Shown here in pieces: positions 45,348-56,219 of a stretch of DNA of 64,000 bases. The position numbers and the translations under genes are program-made. Position 1 is the first letter of the stretch; every line of letters starts with the position of its first letter. The stretch spans positions 3,162,001 through 3,226,000 of the forward strand of contig OX637798.1 of NCBI GenBank assembly GCA_951802425.1, read 5' to 3'. The notes under the pieces were generated by a model. That model was not told where the DNA came from. It was given only the letters and a program-made list of their open reading frames with translations, and did not search any database. Origin of the DNA: Clavaria fumosa (taxonomy: Eukaryota > Basidiomycota > Agaricomycetes > Agaricales > Clavariaceae).

Positions 45348-47094
45348 AAAGGGTCTGACAAAGAGGTTTTCCGTTTTTTATTTTCTTTTGTAATGCGACT
45401 TTTACAAAAGTGGGTGCGGAGCAAGGCTCAACGCGATCGCCGGGGGGCAGGTTTTATTCGTTATATAGAGCTGTCTGGTGTATATCATATGAGGTGGGTG
45501 TGGGTGCGGACTGCAGTTAAGCAGTCCGCGGGACTAGGTCCCCCACTAGTTTCTCGTCGTTGCGGACGTCCAGTTTAACGTCATAGTGGACGTCAGCTCC
45601 GGGTATCGTCCTGCTGGCGTCTATTGCGTTGGTCCTGCGTAAATATTGATAATAATATTGTCCCGTGGGAGGTGGTTCTCCTGGTGTGTCCCGTGATTTT
45701 TAGTCCATGTGTGGTGGTGGTGTAACTATCTTTCGGGGGTCAGCTTCCCAGGGTAAGATTACCCCTGAGAGCCGGTGGGGCTCGTCTCCACATACAGAGC
45801 AATTACTCTCCAGAGTTTTATAGGGGGGATTAGTCCCTGACCCATATTTCATGGTAACTCTAGAGTAGACTAATCCAGATAGTGATCAGCGTAGTCGAAA
45901 CTAAGCCTCTGCTCCGTCAGCGCCACTAGTTCCTTATCTTTTCGGTGCGAACCTGCCGCACTTACACGGATGAGCTAGCAACTAGCTGTCACTATTTCAC
46001 TTCAAATCTTATAGTGGACTTTGATCAGGATTTGTCTCGGTTTACCCAAGTCCTGAATTTCGTTGGGTGGATAAGTCCCATGACCTCCCTTTTCAGGGGG
46101 CTCCACTATAAGCTTTATCCTTGATAGGAAAGAGGGACCGAGGTAGACACCCCAGCTCTCTTGGCGCTGCTCCACCTTGCCTTAGGTAAGCGGTCGGGCG
46201 GTTTAAGCCGGCTGAGCCGAGCTCCGACATTTCCCTTGGCCTTCCACAAATTTCTGTGTGAAACACCCTGGAGCTATGCATTGGGTTTTATAGGATTGCA
46301 ACCCTGGCCCCGGCAAAAAAGCCTAAGGCGCAAAGAGCGTTCCGGACCCTGCGTCCATCGGGCACACATACTCAATGGGCTGGAATCGCGATCCACAGTT
46401 TCCTATTGTAGTATAGTAATATATTCGAATTTTTCTTTATCCAAGAACTATTCGAATAGTACTACTAAACTTTTTATAGCCTGGGTCCGAACGGTGGTCC
46501 AGGTGGAACTCCACCCCTTAAGGGGGCCAGTGATCCCTTCTCCCCTTCTTTGCACCTCAAGGGAGGCAGAAGGCGGGGAGGTCTACAAATTTAATTCTAC
46601 TAATTTAATTATCTACAGGGCCCCGTTCTTGGCCTGTATATTACGATACAAAATTTGAGGGCGGCTGGTCTTTCCAGGTCCGCGCCTCCTAATCCTACTA
46701 CACTTAGCTTAGAAACCTCCGCTGCCGGGAAGGCCAGGTCCTCGTGTTGGTCGGATGCTTCGTCGGTCGAATGTCGATGGCAGTCGAGTCGTGCCGGCGG
46801 TCGGTGGGCGCTTCGGTTGGGGTGAACCGGAATCATAAGTTAGTCGGGGGCGAGAGTGGGGCGGTTGTCGTCCAGGTGTGTACAGCACGCGTCGATCTTC
46901 CTGCTGGCCGTCCTTGGCCGTCGCATGTTGGTCGCTGCCTGTTTCGGCGCATCTGCGCATGCCGCCTCTATCCTGCGCGTCGTCAGTTTCTCAGGCTGCG
47001 ACTAGAGGACTTACCTTTCTCTTTCTCGTTCAGCTGGAACCCGAGTGCCGTCCACTTCGTCGTGGTCGGTGCGTCGGCGAGGTCTTCGACCTTT
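45348..47094 (-). other. Leader region of unit 1
   Basis: About 1.75 kb between the 5' LTR (LTR B) and the first ORF. No coding content recognised on either strand. The priming site lies at its start (47082-47092). Confidence 0.6.
47082..47092 (-). other. Candidate self-priming PBS, unit 1
   Basis: On the minus strand AGGTCGAAGAC lies 2 nt beyond LTR B and is complementary over 11 nt to the LTR segment at 47235-47245. No tRNA-type TGG start is present. Confidence 0.65.
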
Positions 47095-47932
47095 TGTCAG
47101 CGACCGGCCACCAGCTCAACTGGGGTTGCGGTGCGACTCAGTCTCAGGAGCTCGGAGTCGAAGTCGGGGGAAACGAATCTATAGGCAACTACTGGGAGTC
47201 TCTACTACAGACAGGAGCTGGTCGGGTATAGACCAGGTCGAAGACGAGGGAACTAAGACGACTGAACGACTGACTACTTATACTAATGGGCCTTATCTCC
47301 TTATCATGGTCCATGCGGTACAACACTGCTTCTATATCACAAGGCACGGGAACATGTGCCTAAGAAGCGTGGTTGCTGACTGTCCGCAGCGCGCACAGAC
47401 CAGGGTGCCTTCCTAGTGTGGTCTTTCATCAGTCACAGAAGTTCTCTGTGGGAATTCCCTCGTTATTGTCACTGCCTGTGATCCGGACTTCATGGAGGTC
47501 GGTCCGGTCACGTGTAGGCATAAGCGCTGGTCCGGCGCTTTATGGTGGTTGCCCTTTTGGGTGTGCCTAACACTCGGGCTTCTCGGACTAGGTGCCATAC
47601 CTAGCCGGGCCTCGGCACGATTAAGGACAAGTTAAGTCCAATAGGTGCACGGGTGTTCTATGGTCCGTGCGAGCCATTAGTCACGTGGCTTGATGTTCCA
47701 CGTGGGCGAGCGGTGCTCAAGCCTTGCTTTACTAAGCACCAATTATGCTTAAGTAATACCGGCGCTAATATGGGCGCTTAGAGTCATATTAGCGCGGACC
47801 TATTACTAAGCAGTAGCGCGCTAGACGGGCGCTTAATCCAGTAGGCGCTCAAAGCGAGCGCTTAGGTTGTGGGCGCTAAATGCCAGGCGCTTCACAGTAT
47901 TAATTATGTAAGGAAATTCGATTATCCTTACA
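47095..47932 (-). repeat. LTR B (shared middle LTR)
   Basis: 838 bp. It serves as 5' LTR of unit 1 and 3' LTR of unit 2. Lines compared with LTR A and LTR C show no difference. Confidence 0.95.
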
Positions 47933-50900
47933 TTACCCCCCTCCCAGGTTCATGTCCACATGAACGCGTTCATGAGTCCAGTCCTGGACTTCCCCTTCCC
48001 AATCGGTGAGATTCTCGTAAGGACGGAAGGATAACTGGGCATGGTCTATTGCCCTGAGTTTCCTTGGTGCCTCTGGGTGTTTATCATGGAAATCTTGGAT
48101 GGCCTCTCTTGCGTTCCTAAGATTTTCCAAGGGTTCCCATGTAGCTTCTTCTTTGGGGTAACCTTCCCAGAGTACCAAGTATTTTATCTTTTTTGCTCGT
48201 CCTTCGAGTTTAGAGTCGATAATTTTCTCGACATTATATTCTGGTTCATCACCGATGATTTCAGGGGGTGGAGGAGGTTCGCGTTCCTGGCTAGGGAACG
48301 CAGGCGGTACATAGGGTTTCAGGAGCCCTTCCGAAAATACGTTATGTATTTTCCATTGTGGTGGGAGCGTTAGGCGATACGCTCCTTCTCCCACTTTGGA
48401 TTCGATGGGGAAGGGTCCTACTCTTTTCCCTGCCAACTTGGGGGTCAGTCCCTTGGGGAGTTTAAGGTTCTTGGCATCTAGCCAGACCAAATCTCCTTTT
48501 TTATATACAAGGGCTGTCTTCCTATGTTGGTCGTACTGGAGCTTCATTTGCTCCGCTGCCTTTTCAAGAGAAAGTCTAGCTTTCTCTCTAGCCTCTAATA
48601 AGTCCTCGACGAGTTTATCCACGTGTGGTACGTCGGTGGACTTCTTTGAGATTTCCCCTTTCCAGGGGTGTCTCCCAAAGTCTAAATAGAAAGGTGTATA
48701 CCCCGTCGCGGAGTTCACCTTGTCATTATAAGAGAACTCGGCTGTAGGCAGCCAAGTTGTCCAATCGTCCTGGCGGTGTGTAATGTAATGTCTCAGGAAA
48801 GTCTCGATTTCCTGGTTGGTCCGCTCGGACTGTCCGTCTGTTTGCGGACGATAAGCCGTTGAGGGATTCGCCTGAATCCCCATGGCTTTGTAGAAGGCAG
48901 TGATGAGCGCGGAGGTAAACCTCCTGTCTCTGTCACTGATTATCTTTTTAGGGAGTCCATGCTCCCTGAACACTCTATCACGGAGGATGGCTAGGGCCTC
49001 GTCTGTGGTGAGTTTCATCTTTACTGCCTGCAGTATGAGGCGCTTAGTGAATCGGTCTACGATTACTAAGATTCCATCATAGGACTTGGACTTAGGGATT
49101 GGTCCAATTATGTCCCATGTGATTTCTTCCCACGGTCCAGGTGGGATGGCGTGCGGGTGGAGCGGATTAGCTCGCTTAGTCCGGTCCACCTTATTTCTTT
49201 GACACCAGTCGCAGGCATGTGCGTACTTGAGGGTATCCTGGCGGAGTTCCTGCCACCAGTAATTACGCTCAATTAGCTCACGGGTCCTCTCAGGACCTGG
49301 ATGTCCTGCGAGTGGGGTGTCATGATGACTCCGAATTATCCTCTCTCGGAGGGCTGCGTCCGGAGGAATCCACAGTCTGTTTTTGTGCATCCAAAAACCC
49401 TCACTGGTCTCTAACCAGTATCGTCCTACTTCAGTAGGGGGGGATTTCTTGGTTGCAGTTTTTATTTGTTTTTCTAGATTGGAATCTGGTCCAATCGACA
49501 CTATATTTCGGACTCTCAGATGCTCAGGTTTAATGAGGGTGACATCTTTATTGTCGTTGTGTCCCTCATCATGTCCAGGCCTTCGGGAAAGAAGATCGGC
49601 ACGGCCGTTGTTCTTTCCTTTTATGTGATGGAGCGTGTAGTTATAGTTTTGGAGCTCCATCATCCATCTGGCCTGTCTACCATTGAGGTTCTGAGGTTTC
49701 CGGAAATATAGGAGATTCTGGTGGTCGGTCCAGACCTCGACAGGGTCTGGTGGTGACAAAAGCCACTTGGACCACTCACGAAAAGCTCTGATGATCGACA
49801 TCAATTCTTTATCGTAAATCTCATAATTCCGCTCAGCGGAGGACATTCCCTTGCTTAAGTAATCTATGGGGTGCCATTTCCCGCTTTCGTCTTTTTGCGA
49901 AAGAACAGCACCTGTAGCATAGTTACTAGCATCACACTCGATTCGGAACTGGCCTCTTTCGAGTGGGGAACGGAGCACTGGGGGGTTCATCAAGAGCCTT
50001 TTAAGCTCTTCGAAGGCTGCCTGGCGTACGGGCGTCCAGGCCCAAGGTTCCAACCCTGTAAGTTCATGCAAGGGTTTGGCGACCTTTGAGAAGTTGGGGA
50101 TGAACCTCCTATAATAGTTTAGGAGACCTATGAATTTTTGGAGTTCTTTGAGGTTTTTCGGGATGGGCCAATCCTGGATCCCACTGCACTTTTTTGGTGA
50201 CAGTTCAATCTTCCCTTTGGATATAATCAATCCAAGGTATGTAGTCCTGTTAACCTCAAATTCACATTTCTCTGGTCTCACGCACAAACTAAATTCTCGC
50301 AGTGCTGTGAGGACTCGCCTCACGAGAGAACGGTGGAAATCCTTTTCTGAACTTTTAGTGTGGATAAGTATGTCGTCGACGTATACTTTCACATGTCCAG
50401 TAGCGATTTCCTTTTCTAACGCCTTGTTCATCATGCCTTGGAATTGGCTAGGCGCATTGCACATTCCAAACTGCATGACTTTCGGTATATAGTTACCGAA
50501 AACTGTGCAAAAAGCTGCAAGCAGCTGTGACCATACATCCATAGGGATATTATGGAACCCCCATAAGACATCGAGTAATGTGTAAAGGTCATCATCGCCG
50601 ATTCCATCAACGAGGTCCCTTATCAAAGGAAGGGGGTAACTGTTTTTGACAGTTAAGTCGTTTAACTTCGTGTAATCGACTATGGGTCTTAGTCTATAAG
50701 ATCCATCCCTTTGCATTTCCTTTTTAAAGAAGAAGGGTGATGACCATTCTGTGTGTCTACATTCCTCGATATGTCCTCGTGCGAGAGCTTGATCGAGATA
50801 CTCTCGGCACTTCTGGGTATGCTCGGGGTTCATAGGGTATAGTTTCGACCTGAAGGGTTGAGCACCAGGCTTCAACTCTATGTGCATATCAAAGCCAGGT

Positions 50901-51736
50901 CGGCTTATAGCTCCCTTTTTGAATATGGCATCGCTAAAAACGGTGGGGAATTCCTTCATCAGGTCTGGAAGGAAATCAACGTCAACCACGTTTATTGCGA
51001 TGGTGGCCACTAAAGAAGAATCCCATCTAGGGAGTGAGATCCAGCGCTCTGCCCAGTTTATTTGGGGGTGGTTATTTTTCAACCAATCATAGCCCAAATA
51101 GACTTTGCTCGAGCCAGTATTGAACAGAGGAAACTCCATTTCCTGAACATGATGCTGGCCAATGAGCACTGTAGTTCTTACGGAATTGGTGGCTTCATTT
51201 GCACTCCAACTTCCGTCTGCCAGTCTGGCTTTCAAGGGCCTAGTCAATGGGGTAGTGACGAGTCTTTGCTCTTTAGCCCATTGCTGGTCCATGATAGAAA
51301 TGGTACATCCTGAGTCAATCAGGGCTAGTACCTTGACTGGGGTGGCATTTATCCCTTGCCGAAGGCTGATTTCTACTTCCAGACATTTCCTGCCAGCACA
51401 GGGTATTATGTCTGTTTTCGGAGGTTTCACAGGGTTCTCGATTTTCGCACCAGTCTCACCAAGTGTGTGGAAGATGCTACGAATTTCAACTAAATTATTT
51501 GGAAGGTAATGATACGTAAAGTAATCCGATTCGCTTTCTTTCCGGAGTGTAGTAATATTCACCATACTCAGGGAGGCGTGGCTGCCTCTCTTTTCGGTAT
51601 ACTTCTGTACTACACTATTGTTTTTGTAATTTTCTGTAAGTAAATTGTTTACATTCGAGCTACTTCCAGTACTGTAGTCCATGACACTATGGTGAGTTGG
51701 GTATAGGGGGCCAGGCGCCTCTGTGGGTGCGCTCAC
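47933..51736 (-). CDS. pol: Pol polyprotein of chromovirus unit 2
   Basis: 1267 codons with the same protein as unit 1 (protease DSG, YVDD, RNase H, integrase, chromodomain). One silent difference at 48476 was noticed (an Asp codon GAC/GAT on the coding strand). Intact. It overlaps gag by 4 nt in the -1 frame and ends against LTR B. Confidence 0.95.
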   Translation of the reverse strand: MSAPTEAPGPLYPTHHSVMDYSTGSSSNVNNLLTENYKNNSVVQKYTEKRGSHASLSMVNITTLRKESESDYFTYHYLPNNLVEIRSIFHTLGETGAKIENPVKPPKTDIIPCAGRKCLEVEISLRQGINATPVKVLALIDSGCTISIMDQQWAKEQRLVTTPLTRPLKARLADGSWSANEATNSVRTTVLIGQHHVQEMEFPLFNTGSSKVYLGYDWLKNNHPQINWAERWISLPRWDSSLVATIAINVVDVDFLPDLMKEFPTVFSDAIFKKGAISRPGFDMHIELKPGAQPFRSKLYPMNPEHTQKCREYLDQALARGHIEECRHTEWSSPFFFKKEMQRDGSYRLRPIVDYTKLNDLTVKNSYPLPLIRDLVDGIGDDDLYTLLDVLWGFHNIPMDVWSQLLAAFCTVFGNYIPKVMQFGMCNAPSQFQGMMNKALEKEIATGHVKVYVDDILIHTKSSEKDFHRSLVRRVLTALREFSLCVRPEKCEFEVNRTTYLGLIISKGKIELSPKKCSGIQDWPIPKNLKELQKFIGLLNYYRRFIPNFSKVAKPLHELTGLEPWAWTPVRQAAFEELKRLLMNPPVLRSPLERGQFRIECDASNYATGAVLSQKDESGKWHPIDYLSKGMSSAERNYEIYDKELMSIIRAFREWSKWLLSPPDPVEVWTDHQNLLYFRKPQNLNGRQARWMMELQNYNYTLHHIKGKNNGRADLLSRRPGHDEGHNDNKDVTLIKPEHLRVRNIVSIGPDSNLEKQIKTATKKSPPTEVGRYWLETSEGFWMHKNRLWIPPDAALRERIIRSHHDTPLAGHPGPERTRELIERNYWWQELRQDTLKYAHACDWCQRNKVDRTKRANPLHPHAIPPGPWEEITWDIIGPIPKSKSYDGILVIVDRFTKRLILQAVKMKLTTDEALAILRDRVFREHGLPKKIISDRDRRFTSALITAFYKAMGIQANPSTAYRPQTDGQSERTNQEIETFLRHYITHRQDDWTTWLPTAEFSYNDKVNSATGYTPFYLDFGRHPWKGEISKKSTDVPHVDKLVEDLLEAREKARLSLEKAAEQMKLQYDQHRKTALVYKKGDLVWLDAKNLKLPKGLTPKLAGKRVGPFPIESKVGEGAYRLTLPPQWKIHNVFSEGLLKPYVPPAFPSQEREPPPPPEIIGDEPEYNVEKIIDSKLEGRAKKIKYLVLWEGYPKEEATWEPLENLRNAREAIQDFHDKHPEAPRKLRAIDHAQLSFRPYENLTDWEGEVQDWTHERVHVDMNLGGG

Positions 51737-53190
51737 TTCCTGGCTCCGTGAAAATCCTGTGAGGAGCCTGCTCCTTGTAGTTCTCTGACCGCCCGGGTCA
51801 GTAGTGCGATTTGTTCCTGAAGGAGCCGCACATGGTCCTTCAGGGCTGCGTTCTCTTCGCAGACTTCTTCAACGTCTACCTCCTCAGCGTATTCATGCTG
51901 AGGAGTTTCATCCTCTTCTTCCTCAGGTTGTTCTTCCTGAGGAGCTTCCTCTCCGGCCTCGTCAATGTCGTCGAGGGTGCGTACTTTTACCCCTCCAGGG
52001 GGTCCTGGTACTGGACAGTTCTTGATGAAGTGTCCAGTTTTCCCGCACCTGTGACAAGTGGGCACCCCTTGCGGGTTCACTGCTTGTTTGTAGGTGGGGG
52101 GGGCTGCGGGTGCTACCGCTGGAGGTGCTGGCCTGCCAGGGGTAGTGTACCTAGGTGGAGGCTTGCTCCACATAGGGGGTTTGGGTGGCACTCTCGTGGC
52201 CACGGCGACTTTCCCACTAGGGGCTAGTCGCACTCTCGCTTGCCTCTCGAGTCCTTCAATCTGGGTTTTAAACCGAGTGTCGGACTCGTCGATGTTGGTT
52301 ATACGCAGTTTGTACTGCGTATAGGTAGTGGGAATCAATCCCATCGCATAAATTGTTTTTATAATATTGCGAGAGACCTGTCTCTCCAATATTTGTTTTA
52401 GGAATGGGAAATTGACCGTAAGTCCGGGGTCAATGTCCGCTGCAATTGCTAGTTCTTCGAACCTGTCGAAGTACTCTTCCGCTTTCCCAGAACGGAAGTT
52501 GAGGTTGCCCAGGGCAATGAAGGCATCCTCCTGGTTGCCCCTGTCCTCAAAGCGGAGCTTAAAATGCTCCAGGAAAAGTCCCCACGATGGCCAGCCATCG
52601 TAGTCATACTTATCCTGGATATTTTGAGCCCAGGTTTCTGCAGACCCCTCACTGCAGAGTGACAGAGTCAAGATGACTCTGTTGACGGGGTTCGCAAACT
52701 GCACCGCGTCAGCTGCGAAGTATAATTTGAGCCTCCTAAGGAAGCCCTTGAATTTTTTCTTGTCTCCATCAAATGGAGACGGCGGTGAGAGTTTTAGCCT
52801 CCCTTCACCATTCGTAGGGTGGTGGGGGGCTGGCGCGGGGGTCGGTGAGACCCTCGTCGTATGGGGCGGGGTCCCATATAGGGAACCCGTCCTCATCGAC
52901 TCTTCGTCGTCGTCGGGAGGAGGAGGATCCGGCGGCGGCTGTGTTTGTTCTGGCTCTGGGCCGGACCCTTGAGGATCCGGCTGTGGTGGTTGTGGTGGTT
53001 GCTGGGGTGCTCCGCCCTGCGATGCCCGAGAGGGGGCGCGGGACGGACGGCGAGAGCGAGGCGGAGGGGGAGGGTCTCGAGGGGGTATGGGCGGTTGTGG
53101 CCCCTCGGGAGGCTCTCTCTGCTTCCCCTTGCCTCTGGTGCCTTTGCCGGCACCACCACGTTGACCACCACCTGGACCCATGAAGCTCAT
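51733..53190 (-). CDS. gag: Gag protein of chromovirus unit 2
   Basis: 485 codons, same protein as unit 1: Pro-rich start, capsid-like centre, one CCHC knuckle, acidic stretch and terminal coiled-coil-like segment. Confidence 0.93.
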   Translation of the reverse strand: MSFMGPGGGQRGGAGKGTRGKGKQREPPEGPQPPIPPRDPPPPPRSRRPSRAPSRASQGGAPQQPPQPPQPDPQGSGPEPEQTQPPPDPPPPDDDEESMRTGSLYGTPPHTTRVSPTPAPAPHHPTNGEGRLKLSPPSPFDGDKKKFKGFLRRLKLYFAADAVQFANPVNRVILTLSLCSEGSAETWAQNIQDKYDYDGWPSWGLFLEHFKLRFEDRGNQEDAFIALGNLNFRSGKAEEYFDRFEELAIAADIDPGLTVNFPFLKQILERQVSRNIIKTIYAMGLIPTTYTQYKLRITNIDESDTRFKTQIEGLERQARVRLAPSGKVAVATRVPPKPPMWSKPPPRYTTPGRPAPPAVAPAAPPTYKQAVNPQGVPTCHRCGKTGHFIKNCPVPGPPGGVKVRTLDDIDEAGEEAPQEEQPEEEEDETPQHEYAEEVDVEEVCEENAALKDHVRLLQEQIALLTRAVRELQGAGSSQDFHGARK

Positions 53191-53629
53191 CTTGGCTTCT
53201 TAGGTCCGGGACTATATTTATTTGTCCTTGTGAATCTACGATCCACAAGGAACCACGGACGGGGACTTTTATGTGTAAATGATCCGGTGGGGAGCACGGA
53301 GGATCTACCGTGATTTCGGGTATCTCCGGGAAGTAGTCCAACCACGGACCTTCCTCTTCCCAGAGGTGATTTTGAGTGTGGTGGTCGTGAGCCTCCTTTC
53401 GGAGTTGACCACAAATGGTTTGAACGGCTTTCGCTGTTTCCAGACGAAAGTCGATGTATTGAAGGACGCCTAATTTGTTATCTCCTAGCCGGCGTCTCAG
53501 CTGGGAGCAGGAGCAGAATGCTCCTTGTCTTTCCCTTGATGGGGGATAGCCTTCTCTCGGGAAAAGAGTGACTTTCCCGGGGCAAGACTTTACGTGTAGG
53601 CAATCTTCCAGGAAGGGAAAATTACCCAC
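52805..53629 (-). CDS. Additional ORF overlapping gag, unit 2
   Basis: 274 codons, same as in unit 1. Starts in the leader and overruns the 5' end of gag in a different frame. Function unknown; coding status unproven. Confidence 0.4.
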   Translation of the reverse strand: MGNFPFLEDCLHVKSCPGKVTLFPREGYPPSRERQGAFCSCSQLRRRLGDNKLGVLQYIDFRLETAKAVQTICGQLRKEAHDHHTQNHLWEEEGPWLDYFPEIPEITVDPPCSPPDHLHIKVPVRGSLWIVDSQGQINIVPDLRSQDELHGSRWWSTWWCRQRHQRQGEAERASRGATTAHTPSRPSPSASLSPSVPRPLSGIAGRSTPATTTTTTAGSSRVRPRARTNTAAAGSSSSRRRRRVDEDGFPIWDPAPYDEGLTDPRASPPPPYEW

Positions 53630-55376
53630 AAAGGGTCTGACAAAGAGGTTTTCCGTTTTTTATTTTCTTTTGTAATGCGACTTTTACAAAAGTGGGTGCG
53701 GAGCAAGGCTCAACGCGATCGCCGGGGGGCAGGTTTTATTCGTTATATAGAGCTGTCTGGTGTATATCATATGAGGTGGGTGTGGGTGCGGACTGCAGTT
53801 AAGCAGTCCGCGGGACTAGGTCCCCCACTAGTTTCTCGTCGTTGCGGACGTCCAGTTTAACGTCATAGTGGACGTCAGCTCCGGGTATCGTCCTGCTGGC
53901 GTCTATTGCGTTGGTCCTGCGTAAATATTGATAATAATATTGTCCCGTGGGAGGTGGTTCTCCTGGTGTGTCCCGTGATTTTTAGTCCATGTGTGGTGGT
54001 GGTGTAACTATCTTTCGGGGGTCAGCTTCCCAGGGTAAGATTACCCCTGAGAGCCGGTGGGGCTCGTCTCCACATACAGAGCAATTACTCTCCAGAGTTT
54101 TATAGGGGGGATTAGTCCCTGACCCATATTTCATGGTAACTCTAGAGTAGACTAATCCAGATAGTGATCAGCGTAGTCGAAACTAAGCCTCTGCTCCGTC
54201 AGCGCCACTAGTTCCTTATCTTTTCGGTGCGAACCTGCCGCACTTACACGGATGAGCTAGCAACTAGCTGTCACTATTTCACTTCAAATCTTATAGTGGA
54301 CTTTGATCAGGATTTGTCTCGGTTTACCCAAGTCCTGAATTTCGTTGGGTGGATAAGTCCCATGACCTCCCTTTTCAGGGGGCTCCACTATAAGCTTTAT
54401 CCTTGATAGGAAAGAGGGACCGAGGTAGACACCCCAGCTCTCTTGGCGCTGCTCCACCTTGCCTTAGGTAAGCGGTCGGGCGGTTTAAGCCGGCTGAGCC
54501 GAGCTCCGACATTTCCCTTGGCCTTCCACAAATTTCTGTGTGAAACACCCTGGAGCTATGCATTGGGTTTTATAGGATTGCAACCCTGGCCCCGGCAAAA
54601 AAGCCTAAGGCGCAAAGAGCGTTCCGGACCCTGCGTCCATCGGGCACACATACTCAATGGGCTGGAATCGCGATCCACAGTTTCCTATTGTAGTATAGTA
54701 ATATATTCGAATTTTTCTTTATCCAAGAACTATTCGAATAGTACTACTAAACTTTTTATAGCCTGGGTCCGAACGGTGGTCCAGGTGGAACTCCACCCCT
54801 TAAGGGGGCCAGTGATCCCTTCTCCCCTTCTTTGCACCTCAAGGGAGGCAGAAGGCGGGGAGGTCTACAAATTTAATTCTACTAATTTAATTATCTACAG
54901 GGCCCCGTTCTTGGCCTGTATATTACGATACAAAATTTGAGGGCGGCTGGTCTTTCCAGGTCCGCGCCTCCTAATCCTACTACACTTAGCTTAGAAACCT
55001 CCGCTGCCGGGAAGGCCAGGTCCTCGTGTTGGTCGGATGCTTCGTCGGTCGAATGTCGATGGCAGTCGAGTCGTGCCGGCGGTCGGTGGGCGCTTCGGTT
55101 GGGGTGAACCGGAATCATAAGTTAGTCGGGGGCGAGAGTGGGGCGGTTGTCGTCCAGGTGTGTACAGCACGCGTCGATCTTCCCGCTGGCCGTCCTTGGC
55201 CGTCGCATGTTGGTCGCTGCCTGTTTCGGCGCATCTGCGCATGCCGCCTCTATCCTGCGCGTCGTCAGTTTCTCAGGCTGCGACTAGAGGACTTACCTTT
55301 CTCTTTCTCGTTCAGCTGGAACCCGAGTGCCGTCCACTTCGTCGTGGTCGGTGCGTCGGCGAGGTCTTCGACCTTT
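53630..55376 (-). other. Leader region of unit 2
   Basis: Equivalent to 45348-47094, with one difference noticed at 55184. The PBS candidate is at its start. Confidence 0.6.
55364..55374 (-). other. Candidate self-priming PBS, unit 2
   Basis: AGGTCGAAGAC on the minus strand, two bases after the 5' LTR. It pairs over 11 nt with GTCTTCGACCT of the LTR transcript (55517-55527), which lies 37 nt downstream of a TATAAG box. Confidence 0.65.
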
Positions 55377-56214
55377 TGTCAGCGACCGGCCACCAGCTCA
55401 ACTGGGGTTGCGGTGCGACTCAGTCTCAGGAGCTCGGAGTCGAAGTCGGGGGAAACGAATCTATAGGCAACTACTGGGAGTCTCTACTACAGACAGGAGC
55501 TGGTCGGGTATAGACCAGGTCGAAGACGAGGGAACTAAGACGACTGAACGACTGACTACTTATACTAATGGGCCTTATCTCCTTATCATGGTCCATGCGG
55601 TACAACACTGCTTCTATATCACAAGGCACGGGAACATGTGCCTAAGAAGCGTGGTTGCTGACTGTCCGCAGCGCGCACAGACCAGGGTGCCTTCCTAGTG
55701 TGGTCTTTCATCAGTCACAGAAGTTCTCTGTGGGAATTCCCTCGTTATTGTCACTGCCTGTGATCCGGACTTCATGGAGGTCGGTCCGGTCACGTGTAGG
55801 CATAAGCGCTGGTCCGGCGCTTTATGGTGGTTGCCCTTTTGGGTGTGCCTAACACTCGGGCTTCTCGGACTAGGTGCCATACCTAGCCGGGCCTCGGCAC
55901 GATTAAGGACAAGTTAAGTCCAATAGGTGCACGGGTGTTCTATGGTCCGTGCGAGCCATTAGTCACGTGGCTTGATGTTCCACGTGGGCGAGCGGTGCTC
56001 AAGCCTTGCTTTACTAAGCACCAATTATGCTTAAGTAATACCGGCGCTAATATGGGCGCTTAGAGTCATATTAGCGCGGACCTATTACTAAGCAGTAGCG
56101 CGCTAGACGGGCGCTTAATCCAGTAGGCGCTCAAAGCGAGCGCTTAGGTTGTGGGCGCTAAATGCCAGGCGCTTCACAGTATTAATTATGTAAGGAAATT
56201 CGATTATCCTTACA
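55377..56214 (-). repeat. LTR C (5' LTR of unit 2)
   Basis: 838 bp, outermost LTR on the right, followed by target duplication CACCC. It supplies the promoter for the minus-strand element transcript. Confidence 0.95.
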
Positions 56215-56219
56215 CACCC
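56215..56219. repeat. Target-site duplication CACCC (right)
   Basis: Partner of 38808-38812. Confidence 0.9.

Larger units (their letters stand above)
38813..56214 (-). mobile_element. Tandem Ty3/gypsy chromovirus, LTR-int-LTR-int-LTR
   Basis: Two full internal regions and three LTRs of 838 bp repeat with a period of 8282 bp (unit 1 38813-47932, unit 2 47095-56214, sharing LTR 47095-47932). Both units are read on the minus strand. LTRs start TGTCAG and end TTACA on the plus strand (TG...CA). A 5-bp target duplication flanks only the whole composite. The two internal regions encode identical gag and pol proteins; I noticed single-base differences at 40194/48476 (silent in pol) and 46902/55184. 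This implies recent insertion and recent tandem formation. Confidence 0.95.
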
